A DNA stretch of 64,000 bases from Sphingosinicella microcystinivorans (GTDB taxonomy: Bacteria > Pseudomonadota > Alphaproteobacteria > Sphingomonadales > Sphingomonadaceae). Below are positions 38,306-45,976 of this stretch, piece after piece. A model generated the notes under the pieces. The model saw nothing but the letters and a program-made list of their open reading frames with translations. It was not told the DNA's origin and did not search any database. The translations under genes and the position numbers were made by a program. Position 1 is the stretch's first letter; each line of letters opens with the position of its first letter. The stretch is taken from NCBI RefSeq assembly GCF_003634215.1, contig NZ_RBWX01000007.1:298001-362000 (forward strand). Direction: 5' to 3'.

Positions 38306-38758
38306 ATGCCGCGCGCCGATTTCCGGTTCTCGTTCCCGAAGCGCGTCCGCTATGCGGAATGCGATCCGCAGGGCATCGTCTTCAACTCCCGTTATCTCGA
38401 ATATCTCGATATCGGCATCACCGAATACTGGCGCGCCACAGGCATCTACGCCTTGTCGGCCACCGGCATGGGGCCGGACTTCCACGTCGCCCGCAACCTT
38501 GTCGAATACAAGAAGCCGGTGCTACTCGATGAGATGATCGATATCTGCCTGCGCTGCCGCCGGATCGGGACCAGTTCCATCATCGTGGATTTCGAGATTC
38601 ATGGCGCGGGGGCCGATGATTTGCGGGCTGTCGGCGAGCAGGTGGCGGTGAACGTCGCGGAGTCGCGCGGTGCACCCGCGCCGGTTGCGGACTGGGTGGT
38701 CCGCTGTTTCGAAGACTATGAAGGGCGCCCATTGAGGGCGGAAAAGGCAGCCGCATGA
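38306..38758 (+). CDS. acyl-CoA thioesterase, 4HBT hotdog family
   Basis: 150 residues from ATG 38306. The single hotdog domain has RVRYAECDPQGIVFNSRYLEYLDIGITEYWRATG, in which the Asp of ECDPQGIVFN is the catalytic residue of the 4-hydroxybenzoyl-CoA thioesterase/YbgC type. The acyl substrate is unknown. Its TGA overlaps the gloA ATG (ATGA), so it begins a run with gloA, gloB and ggt. It is divergent from the SIMPL gene. Confidence 0.87.
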   Translation: MPRADFRFSFPKRVRYAECDPQGIVFNSRYLEYLDIGITEYWRATGIYALSATGMGPDFHVARNLVEYKKPVLLDEMIDICLRCRRIGTSSIIVDFEIHGAGADDLRAVGEQVAVNVAESRGAPAPVADWVVRCFEDYEGRPLRAEKAAA

Positions 38759-39171
38759 AATATCTCCACACCATGGTGCGTGTCAGCGACCTTGAAGCGA
38801 GCCTTGCGTTCTACAAGCTGCTCGGGCTGCGCGAGCTTCGACGCTACGATCATGAAGCCGGGCGCTTCACGCTCATCTTCCTCGCCGCGCCGGGGGACGA
38901 GAGCGCGCAGGTCGAACTCACCTTCAACTGGGACCCGGAGGTCTATACGGGCGGCCGCAACTTCGGGCACCTCGCCTATGAGGTGGATGATATCTATGCG
39001 GACTGCCAGCGGCTGATGGACGGCGGCGTCACCATCAACCGCCCGCCCCGCGACGGACGCATGGCGTTCGTGCGGTCGCCGGACGGCATTTCGGTCGAGC
39101 TTCTGCAGAAAGGCGACGCGAAGGCGCCGGCCGAGCCGTGGGCCTCCATGTCGAACACGGGCGTCTGGTAG
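38755..39171 (+). CDS. gloA: glyoxalase I (lactoylglutathione lyase)
   Basis: 138 residues of the VOC fold: two beta-alpha-beta-beta-beta modules with metal ligands His5 (YLHTMVRV), Glu near 59 (VELTFNW), His near 72 (FGHLAYEV) and Glu near 120 (ISVELLQ). It converts the methylglyoxal-glutathione hemithioacetal to S-lactoylglutathione. The next gene, gloB, is the second glyoxalase and starts five bases later. Confidence 0.92.
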   Translation: MKYLHTMVRVSDLEASLAFYKLLGLRELRRYDHEAGRFTLIFLAAPGDESAQVELTFNWDPEVYTGGRNFGHLAYEVDDIYADCQRLMDGGVTINRPPRDGRMAFVRSPDGISVELLQKGDAKAPAEPWASMSNTGVW

Positions 39172-39176
39172 GCGCC

Positions 39177-39896
39177 ATGCTCGAGATCGTCCGCATCCCG
39201 GTCCTTTCCGACAACTACATCTGGCTCGCGCACGATGCCGCGAGCGGCGAGACCGCCGTGATCGATCCAGCCGTTGCCGAGCCGGTGCTCGCGGAAGCGA
39301 AGGCGCGAGGCTGGCGGATCACGCAGATCCTGAACACGCACTGGCACCCGGATCACGTGGGCGGCAACGCGGAGATCAAGGCCGCAACAGGCTGCACGGT
39401 CACCGGCCCGGTGGAGGAGGCCGCGAAGATCACCGGCATCGACCGCGCCGTCAGCGAAGGCGACACGGTGCGCATCGGCAGCGCCGAAGGCCGCGTCATC
39501 GACGTGCCCGGCCACACGGCGGGACATATCGCGTACAGCTTCGAAGGCGCGCTGTTCTGCGGCGACACGCTGTTCGCGATGGGTTGCGGGCGGCTGTTCG
39601 AGGGCACGGCTGCGCAGATGTTCGACAGCCTCGGCAAGCTGATGGCGCTGCCCGATGAGACGGGTGTGTACTGCGCGCACGAGTATACCGAATCGAATGG
39701 GCGTTACGCGCTCACCGCCGAGCCGGAGAACACGGCGATTGCCGCGCGTCAGGCGGAGGTTCTCGCGATGCGCGCACGCGGGGAGCCGACCGTGCCCTCC
39801 ACCATCGGTCTCGAACGCGCGACGAATCCGTTCACGCGCGCCCAGGATGTTGCCGAACTCGCGGCGCGGCGCACGGCGAAGGACAATTTCCGATAG
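39177..39896 (+). CDS. gloB: hydroxyacylglutathione hydrolase (glyoxalase II)
   Basis: 239 residues from ATG 39177. The metallo-beta-lactamase zinc motif THWHPDHVGG is present, with further ligands in VPGHTAGHIAY, CGDTLFAMGCGRLFEG and CAHEYTESNGRYAL. It hydrolyses S-lactoylglutathione to lactate and glutathione, completing the glyoxalase path begun by gloA. It is preceded by GGCGCC and followed by ggt 14 bases later, which supports a glutathione-related operon. Confidence 0.94.
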   Translation: MLEIVRIPVLSDNYIWLAHDAASGETAVIDPAVAEPVLAEAKARGWRITQILNTHWHPDHVGGNAEIKAATGCTVTGPVEEAAKITGIDRAVSEGDTVRIGSAEGRVIDVPGHTAGHIAYSFEGALFCGDTLFAMGCGRLFEGTAAQMFDSLGKLMALPDETGVYCAHEYTESNGRYALTAEPENTAIAARQAEVLAMRARGEPTVPSTIGLERATNPFTRAQDVAELAARRTAKDNFR

Positions 39897-39910
39897 AGGA
39901 CGTGGGTATC

Positions 39911-41710
39911 ATGAAGCGACTGGCTGGATTTGCGATGGGTGCCGTCATGCTGTCCTCTGCCGGTTTTGCGGCTGAGCCTGTGCTGAAGGATCAGGGAGAC
40001 CGCGCTTCCGGTGCGCCGCATGCCACGCGCTCCGCCGTGCTTGGCGTGAACGGCATGGCGGCGACCAGCCAGCCGCTCGCAACGCAGGTTGCGCTCGATG
40101 TGCTGAAGCAGGGCGGCAGCGCCGTTGACGCGGCGATCGCGGCGAATGCGGCGCTTGGCCTGATGGAGCCGACCGGAAACGGCATCGGCGGCGATCTGTT
40201 CGCGATCATCTGGGATCCGAAAACAAACACGCTCCACGGCCTCAACGCTTCGGGCCGCGCGCCTTCAGGGCAAAGCCTCGGCCAAATGAAAGCGCGCATC
40301 GCGAAGCTGCCGCGTGCGGTGGGCGACCGGGACGGCACAGTGCCGGATTGGGGTGCGCTCTCGGTAACGGTTCCAGGCGCGGTTGACGGCTGGTTCGAAA
40401 TGCACGGCAAGTTCGGTAAGCTGCCGATGCAGCGCGTGCTCGCGCCCGCCATCCGCTACGCGCAGCAGGGTTTCCCGGTCACAGAGTTTATCGCCGACGG
40501 CTGGGCGCGCGGCACCGCGAACTTCGAGAAACTGGCGAAGGCAGGCGCGATCGAAGAGATCGAGAACATGCGCCGGGTCTACATGCCCGGCGGCGCGGCG
40601 CCGAAGGAAGGCGAGGTGTTCAAGAACCCCGATCTCGCGCTGACGCTGATCGAGATCGCCGAAGGCGGTCGCGACGCCTTCTACAAGGGCAGCCTTGCGC
40701 AGGCGATGGACCAGTATTTCCGCCGCATCGGCGCGCCGCACCGGCTCGCGGATTTCGCCGCGCATAAATCCGAATGGGTCGATCCCGTTTCGGTCAATTA
40801 TCGCGGCTACGACGTATGGGAACTGCCGCCCAGCGGGCAGGGAATCGCTGCTTTGCAGATGCTCAACATCCTGGAAGGTTACGACCTGAAGGCGATGGGG
40901 CGTGCATCGCCGGATTTCTGGCACGTGTTCGTCGAGGCGAAAAAGCGTGTCTTCGCCGACCGCGCGCGGTTCTATGCGGATCCCGCTTTCGTGAAAATCC
41001 CGCTCGCGCAGCTCCTTTCCAAGGACCGCGCCGCAAAGCAGCGCGCAACGATCGACATGGGCCGCGCGGCGAAGACCGACATGCCCGGCCTTTCCATCGA
41101 AGGCGCGGGCAAAGACACGATCTACATGACCGTCGCCGACAAGGACGGGATGATGGTGAGCCTCATCCAGTCCAACTATCGCGGCATGGGTTCGGGGCTG
41201 GTGCCGGACGACGGGCATGGCCGCACACTCGGCTTCATGTTCCAGGACCGCGGCGCGCAGTTCAATCTCGATGCGAAGCACGCCAACGCCTACGCGCCCG
41301 GCAAGCGGCCTTTCCACACCATCATCCCGGCGTTCCTCACGAAAGGCGGCAAGCCGCTGATGAGCTTCGGCCTGATGGGCGGGGCGATGCAGCCGCAGGG
41401 TCACGCGCAGATCGTTGTGAACATGATCGATTTCGGCATGGGCGTGCAGGCAGCGGGGGACGCGGCGCGCTTCCACCACGACGGCTCCACCGATCCCGAA
41501 GGCGGCGCGCCGATGACGGACGGCGGCGTGCTGGAAATCGAATCGGGTGTGCCGCAAGCGATTGCGGAGGCGCTGCGCGCGCGAGGCCATACCGTGCGTT
41601 ACACGACCGGGCCCTTTGGCGGCTATCAGGCGATCTGGCGCGATCCGGACACGCACGTCTACTGGGGCGCTTCTGAAATGCGGAAGGATGGGCAGGCGGC
41701 GGGCTACTAA
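39911..41710 (+). CDS. ggt: gamma-glutamyltransferase family protein
   Basis: 599 residues from ATG 39911; a GTG nine bases earlier is too close to the GAGG. A signal peptide (MKRLAGFAMGAVMLSSAGFA) places it in the periplasm. The Ntn-hydrolase nucleophile is probably Thr403 in KDTIYMTVADKDG, aligned with the TTHYSVVDKDG motif of E. coli GGT; the second Thr is replaced by Ile, as in YwrD-like members. Autocleavage before that Thr would make the two subunits. It degrades glutathione or gamma-glutamyl compounds; the exact substrate is uncertain. Confidence 0.88.
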   Translation: MKRLAGFAMGAVMLSSAGFAAEPVLKDQGDRASGAPHATRSAVLGVNGMAATSQPLATQVALDVLKQGGSAVDAAIAANAALGLMEPTGNGIGGDLFAIIWDPKTNTLHGLNASGRAPSGQSLGQMKARIAKLPRAVGDRDGTVPDWGALSVTVPGAVDGWFEMHGKFGKLPMQRVLAPAIRYAQQGFPVTEFIADGWARGTANFEKLAKAGAIEEIENMRRVYMPGGAAPKEGEVFKNPDLALTLIEIAEGGRDAFYKGSLAQAMDQYFRRIGAPHRLADFAAHKSEWVDPVSVNYRGYDVWELPPSGQGIAALQMLNILEGYDLKAMGRASPDFWHVFVEAKKRVFADRARFYADPAFVKIPLAQLLSKDRAAKQRATIDMGRAAKTDMPGLSIEGAGKDTIYMTVADKDGMMVSLIQSNYRGMGSGLVPDDGHGRTLGFMFQDRGAQFNLDAKHANAYAPGKRPFHTIIPAFLTKGGKPLMSFGLMGGAMQPQGHAQIVVNMIDFGMGVQAAGDAARFHHDGSTDPEGGAPMTDGGVLEIESGVPQAIAEALRARGHTVRYTTGPFGGYQAIWRDPDTHVYWGASEMRKDGQAAGY

Positions 41711-41764
41711 ATCCCTTGTCGCTCTGCTAGTTTCGGCCTGCGGGGATCAATGGAGATTGAACAC

Positions 41765-42151
41765 ATGCGTAGCCTGTTTCTGCTCACAGCGGTCGCTCTT
41801 GCGGGATGTGCCGCCAACGATGGCCCGGCCCGCCAGGAGGCGCTTGCCGCCGTTCCCGGCAAGGCTGTCGGCGAACCCGTGACCTGCATCCAATTGCGCG
41901 ATGTCGATCGCGTGGAAGCCGTGAACGACTATGTCGCCTTCTTCCACATGCGCGGCAGCCGTATGTACCGCATGGATTTCCCGCAAAGCTGCCGCGGCCT
42001 CAAGAACGATGCCTTCCGGCACAGCACATCGATCGCGCAATACTGCCGCGGCGACATCATCACGACGTTCGACACGACGACGAAGATGACGACGGGAAGC
42101 TGCGGCCTGTCGTCGTTCACGCCGTGGGAGCTGCCGCCCAAGGGCGAATAA
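41765..42151 (+). CDS. DUF6491-like lipoprotein
   Basis: 128 residues from ATG 41765 with GGAG upstream. A lipoprotein signal with lipobox LAGC (Cys near 16) is followed by VTCIQLRDVDRVEAVNDYVAFFHMRGSRMYRMDFPQSCRGL, CRGDIITTFDTTTKMTTGSCGLSSFTPWE. The CIxLRDV opening, the paired Cys and the CGL(S/G)xFxPW ending fit DUF6491. It may be an envelope or periplasmic protein; its job is unknown. A related secreted protein is at 20043. It ends three bases from the convergent TPR gene. Confidence 0.78.
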   Translation: MRSLFLLTAVALAGCAANDGPARQEALAAVPGKAVGEPVTCIQLRDVDRVEAVNDYVAFFHMRGSRMYRMDFPQSCRGLKNDAFRHSTSIAQYCRGDIITTFDTTTKMTTGSCGLSSFTPWELPPKGE

Positions 42152-42153
42152 GA

Positions 42154-42918
42154 CTATTCGGGGTTTCTGAGCAGCGCGGCGTCGGCGGCCTTGCCGGTGG
42201 GCGTATCGCGTCCGGCCCTGACAGCGGCGTTCCACAGTGCGCGCGCCTTCGCATAGTCGCCGTCCATGGCGGCCATGTTTCCGGCTTCGAGCTGCACGTC
42301 GGGGTCGCCGGGCGCAAGCCTCAGCGCGTTCGCAAGTGCGGGGCGGGCAGCCTCCAGCCGCTCCTCACGCCGTGCGAGCACACCGAGCAACAGCCAGCCC
42401 GCTGCGTCATCGGGAGCGAGCGTGACCGCCTCTTCAAGATCGGTGCGGGCCCCGGTGCTGTTGCCCTGTGCCTCACGGGCGCGGGCGCGGTCGATCAGCA
42501 GCTCCCCCTTCGCCTTGCCGCCCTGCCGCGCCGCAAGGACGAGCGCGTTGCTGAGTACAACCTCGGCGCGCGCATATTCCTCGGCGAGCAGCAGCGCGTT
42601 GCCTGCCTGCCCGTACAGCTCAGCGGCGGCGGGGTTGCCCTGCGCTTCCGCCACGCGTGCCGCATCCTCGAACGCCCGCGCCGCGTCTGCCGGCCGGTTC
42701 GCGCCCATGTAGGCGAGGCCGAGGCAGTGGCGCGCCGGAACGCCGCCGGTGCCGTTCTTCCACTGCGTCGCCGCGTCGATGGCGCCGGGCACGCCTTCGT
42801 TCGCCGCGCGCACGCAGTCCGCATAAAGCGCCTGTTCGCTTGGCGTCGTGGCGGCATGGGGCGAGGCAGGCAGCGGCGCGACGACCTGCATCAGTATCAG
42901 GGCGGCAAGCATCGACAT
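42154..42918 (-). CDS. tetratricopeptide repeat protein, exported
   Basis: 254 residues. The N terminus (MSMLAALILMQVVAPLPASPHA) looks like a signal peptide. Several degenerate TPR-like helix pairs follow, with clear ALA-rich repeats such as ARHCLGLAYMGANRPADAARAFEDAARVAE, AGNALLLAEEYARAEVVLSNALVLA and ALRLAPGDPDVQLEAGNMAAMDGDYAKARALW. It is likely a periplasmic scaffold. The ATG follows directly on the stop of the alpha/beta hydrolase, so it is last in a four-gene minus-strand operon. Confidence 0.8.
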   Translation of the reverse strand: MSMLAALILMQVVAPLPASPHAATTPSEQALYADCVRAANEGVPGAIDAATQWKNGTGGVPARHCLGLAYMGANRPADAARAFEDAARVAEAQGNPAAAELYGQAGNALLLAEEYARAEVVLSNALVLAARQGGKAKGELLIDRARAREAQGNSTGARTDLEEAVTLAPDDAAGWLLLGVLARREERLEAARPALANALRLAPGDPDVQLEAGNMAAMDGDYAKARALWNAAVRAGRDTPTGKAADAALLRNPE

Positions 42919-43641
42919 CTACAGATCCTCGATCACGCGCAGCAGCAGGGCAATATCCTGCGGCCGCGACAGGCGGTGGTCGCCGTCCTTCACCAGCAGC
43001 GTCTGTACGTCCGCTGAACCAAGCGCTTCGGCGAGCCGGAGCGAGACGGACCACGGCACGTCCGGGTCGGCCTGTCCGTGCAGCAGGCGGACGGGGCAGG
43101 TGAGGGGGATCGGCGCGTCGAGCAGCCGGTTCGCTTCTCCCGAACACCAGAATGCGGCGGTGGTGACGTACGGTTCGTCCGAATAGGCAGACGGTTCCAC
43201 GAGGTCCTCGCCGCGCGCGAAGGCGGCTTTTTGGTCATCGGTGAAGCCCCAGTCGGTGAAATCCGGCGCGGCTGCGATGCCGACGAGGCCGGAAACGCGC
43301 GCGGGGATTGCAAGCGCGACGAGCAGCATCAGCCAGCCGCCCATCGACGATCCGATCAGCACCAGCGGGCCTTCCGGCGCCGCCGCCGCGATCACATCGA
43401 GAACGTCGTCCCGCCAGCCTGTCAGCGTGCCGTCCCTGAACGCGCCGCCGCTCGCACCGCAGCCCGAATAGTCGAGGCGCAGACACCCGCGACCGTTTTC
43501 GGCGCACCACGCATCCACCGCGAGCGCTTTTCCGCCCTCCATGTCGGACATGTAGCCGGGCAGGAATACGAATGTCGGGCCGTTTCCCGCGCGGTGTGCG
43601 TAGGCGAGCGGAATGCCGCCGCGCGACGTGATCGTGGGCAT
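42919..43641 (-). CDS. alpha/beta hydrolase
   Basis: 240 residues from ATG 43641, preceded by AGGAG. The nucleophile elbow is GSSMGGW (Ser catalytic), the oxyanion region FLPGYMSDMEG, and the likely acid and base are in LHGQADPDVPW and KDGDHRLSRP. It resembles the small ABHD10-like esterases that remove acyl groups. There is no signal peptide. It lies 13 bases after the M48 gene and directly before the TPR gene; substrate unknown. Confidence 0.84.
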   Translation of the reverse strand: MPTITSRGGIPLAYAHRAGNGPTFVFLPGYMSDMEGGKALAVDAWCAENGRGCLRLDYSGCGASGGAFRDGTLTGWRDDVLDVIAAAAPEGPLVLIGSSMGGWLMLLVALAIPARVSGLVGIAAAPDFTDWGFTDDQKAAFARGEDLVEPSAYSDEPYVTTAAFWCSGEANRLLDAPIPLTCPVRLLHGQADPDVPWSVSLRLAEALGSADVQTLLVKDGDHRLSRPQDIALLLRVIEDL

Positions 43642-43654
43642 GGAACTCCTGTCG

Positions 43655-44701
43655 TCAGTCTTGCCGGTCGGGGTCGTTATGGCAGATATCGACGAGCGCG
43701 TCCCATTCGTCGCGGGAGAGGGCGGGGGTGTAGGCGGTGTCTTTCGCGGCACCTTTGCGGAACGCAGCAGCGCGGCCCTTCGAAATCGGGTGCGACGAGA
43801 GGTAGACGAGCACGTCCGCGCCGCCGATCGTGTTCTCATCCTTTGCCAGACGCTCGAAAAAGCCTGCGGTCGGCGCGGGCGAAATGCGCGCGCGGTTCAT
43901 CATCGCGATCGATTCGGCGTCGGCGGCGCCTTCCGCATCGCGGCTGTAGCTGAGCGAGAGCAGGCTGTGGACATTGCCTGCGACATCCCCGCCGAGCGTC
44001 GTGAGCACGAGACCGAGCCCAAGCTCGCGCACCATGGCCTCGGCAACGTCGCGGTGCTCGATATGCGCGATCTCGTGCGCGAGTACGCCTGAAAACTCCT
44101 CGGGGCTCTTCGCCTCTTTCAGCAGCTCGTTGAAGATCACGATATTGCCGCCGGGAAGCGCGGCGGCGTTCACGATGGGCAGGTTCACGACGCGAACGTT
44201 GAGGTCTTTCACCTCCGGTGCGAGTCGCCGAGTGAGCGTATCGAGCGCCGCCTGACCGCCCGGTCCGGCACAGAACTTGCCGCCGAAATCGCCGACCATC
44301 GCATCGCCGTAGCTCTTCATCACGCGGTCGGGCACGAGCGGCGCGAGCCAATGCGGCAGCTGGTAGACCGCGAACAGCACCGCCGCCGATACGGCAAGGC
44401 CGATGGCGCTCGCCCGCCAAAGGCCGACGCGGTCGATCCAGCCGCCGTAGCGCGCGGCATGGGGGAGCAGCGCCGCAAGCGTGTCGGCAACGGGTTCGGG
44501 CACGCCGAGCCGCCAGCCGAGCACGTCCTTGCGTCCGTAGATACGCTCGTCGGGGCGACTTTCGATGAACACGAGATCGTCAGGGGCGACGCGCGCGGTG
44601 CCGTTTTCCCCCGCGATCTCCAGCGCGCCATCACGGGCAGCGAGCGTCACGCTCCGCCGCAGCGCGGATTCACCATCGTACAGCCAGGCGTTCGTCATCA
44701 A
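43655..44701 (-). CDS. M48 family zinc metallopeptidase
   Basis: 348 residues (a second ATG three bases later). An N-terminal beta-rich region of about 95 residues precedes one membrane helix (about 96-117), then the zinc motif HEIAH (209-213) in GVLAHEIAHIEHRD and the third-ligand region SYSRDAEGAADAESIAM. It is not the same as htpX (3894), having a different N-terminal part. It lies three bases after the DUF898 gene, so the two should act in the same place, probably on membrane or periplasmic substrates. Confidence 0.85.
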   Translation of the reverse strand: MMTNAWLYDGESALRRSVTLAARDGALEIAGENGTARVAPDDLVFIESRPDERIYGRKDVLGWRLGVPEPVADTLAALLPHAARYGGWIDRVGLWRASAIGLAVSAAVLFAVYQLPHWLAPLVPDRVMKSYGDAMVGDFGGKFCAGPGGQAALDTLTRRLAPEVKDLNVRVVNLPIVNAAALPGGNIVIFNELLKEAKSPEEFSGVLAHEIAHIEHRDVAEAMVRELGLGLVLTTLGGDVAGNVHSLLSLSYSRDAEGAADAESIAMMNRARISPAPTAGFFERLAKDENTIGGADVLVYLSSHPISKGRAAAFRKGAAKDTAYTPALSRDEWDALVDICHNDPDRQD

Positions 44702-44704
44702 GCG

Positions 44705-45811
44705 TCAGATTGCGCCGATGTCGAACGCGTCCGCAAGGCCTTCGGCATCGCTTCTGATGCGCGTGGTCGACTGCGTCAGTGCCGCCAGATCGACCTCGCC
44801 ATGCACTTCGAGATGCCGCACGTAGAACGACCAGTGCCGGTAGCCGAGGTACATGACGCCGAAGCCGAGTGTGAAGACGACAAGCGCGATGTTGCCGAGG
44901 ATCAGCTTCACCCAGTCCATCGTGCGGGCATTGAATGCGAAGCTGAGAGTCCCGAGTGTCATCTCGCCAACCACCTTGCGCATGAACACGGCGTAATACG
45001 CGAGGCTGACAAGCGAGAAGATGACGTAAAAGCCGATCATCGAGAGGAAAAACGTTCCCATCATGCCGGCCATCGCCCGCGGGTCTGGATTGGTGCCCAC
45101 AGCGAAGACAGTGCCCAGGCCAAGCACGAAAACGAGGATCGCCCACAGCACCGGCGTGGCATAGATCAGCAGATAGCGCCCCATCAGCCCCTGCACGGCC
45201 GGCCCGTCGCCGGTTTCAAACGCATAGGGGCCGAAACTCATCTTGCCCCAGCGTTCGCGCCACAGGTTTACCATGGCCCATGGAACCAGCAGGCCCAGCG
45301 TCACAAACCCAATGATGTATTTCAGCATGGCCGAACCGGCATAGTTCCAGCCGCCGTCATCGCTGCCGCCGCGGATGCCGTGCCAGTAGGTGCGGCTTAG
45401 CCGGTAGCGCAGCGCACGGAACAGGGCGAGGCCTGCCAGATAGAAGATCGCCAGATAGAGGCCGAGGGCGAGGATGGATGCGAGTGCGCCCTGACCGCGC
45501 AGGACCAGTGCCTGCAGGCCAAACTGGAAGAACAGCAGGATCGGCACGAAGATCGCCATCACGATCAGGAAGCCGATAAACATCTCTTTGCCGGTGCCCG
45601 CCCATTCGAGCCGTTCGTCAATGAACTGGGTCCGGCTCCACAAATATTTGCGTTCGCGCGTCTTTGCCCAGAATCGGTAGATTCCGAGCGTCACGATGAT
45701 GAGCAGCAGGTTGGTGAGTGCAATCGGCAGGAATTCCTGCCAACGGCCGTGGAAAGTAACGCCGTCGGCAAATTCGCCGGTTTTCATATCAACCGGAGTC
45801 GTCTCGTCCAT
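44705..45811 (-). CDS. YjgN/DUF898 family membrane protein
   Basis: 368 residues with around eight hydrophobic segments, for example FLPIALTNLLLIIVTLGIYRFW, MFIGFLIVMAIFVPILLFF and LKYIIGFVTLGLLVPWAMVN. The motif RFWAKTRERKYLWSRTQF is typical of DUF898. Repeats of the form GIYRFWAKTR ... GLLVPWAMVNLWRERW suggest internal duplication. Function is unknown. It is first in the unit DUF898-M48-hydrolase-TPR; the pairing with an M48 peptidase is also seen in other bacteria, to my knowledge. GGGGGA precedes the ATG. Confidence 0.85.
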   Translation of the reverse strand: MDETTPVDMKTGEFADGVTFHGRWQEFLPIALTNLLLIIVTLGIYRFWAKTRERKYLWSRTQFIDERLEWAGTGKEMFIGFLIVMAIFVPILLFFQFGLQALVLRGQGALASILALGLYLAIFYLAGLALFRALRYRLSRTYWHGIRGGSDDGGWNYAGSAMLKYIIGFVTLGLLVPWAMVNLWRERWGKMSFGPYAFETGDGPAVQGLMGRYLLIYATPVLWAILVFVLGLGTVFAVGTNPDPRAMAGMMGTFFLSMIGFYVIFSLVSLAYYAVFMRKVVGEMTLGTLSFAFNARTMDWVKLILGNIALVVFTLGFGVMYLGYRHWSFYVRHLEVHGEVDLAALTQSTTRIRSDAEGLADAFDIGAI

Positions 45812-45909
45812 GAATACAATCCCCCGTATTCGGAAATACTTGATATGCTGCGCTTATTATCCGTGTGTGACAAGTGGCGTATGGATCTGCCGCGCTGCAA
45901 AGCGCCTGT

Positions 45910-45923
45910 TGCCAGCGCTGGCA
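45910..45923. promoter_or_regulatory. 14-bp perfect palindrome before thrS
   Basis: TGCCAGCGCTGGCA, 53 bases before the thrS ATG in the interval between the divergent DUF898 and thrS genes. It could be an operator or a leader hairpin. GCGCTGCAAAGCGC lies just upstream. The 165-base interval also must hold both promoters. Confidence 0.35.
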
Positions 45924-45976
45924 TGGAAAAGGCATAAGCCCCGCGTCATTCAACCATAAAAAGTCCGAAAAAGCCC

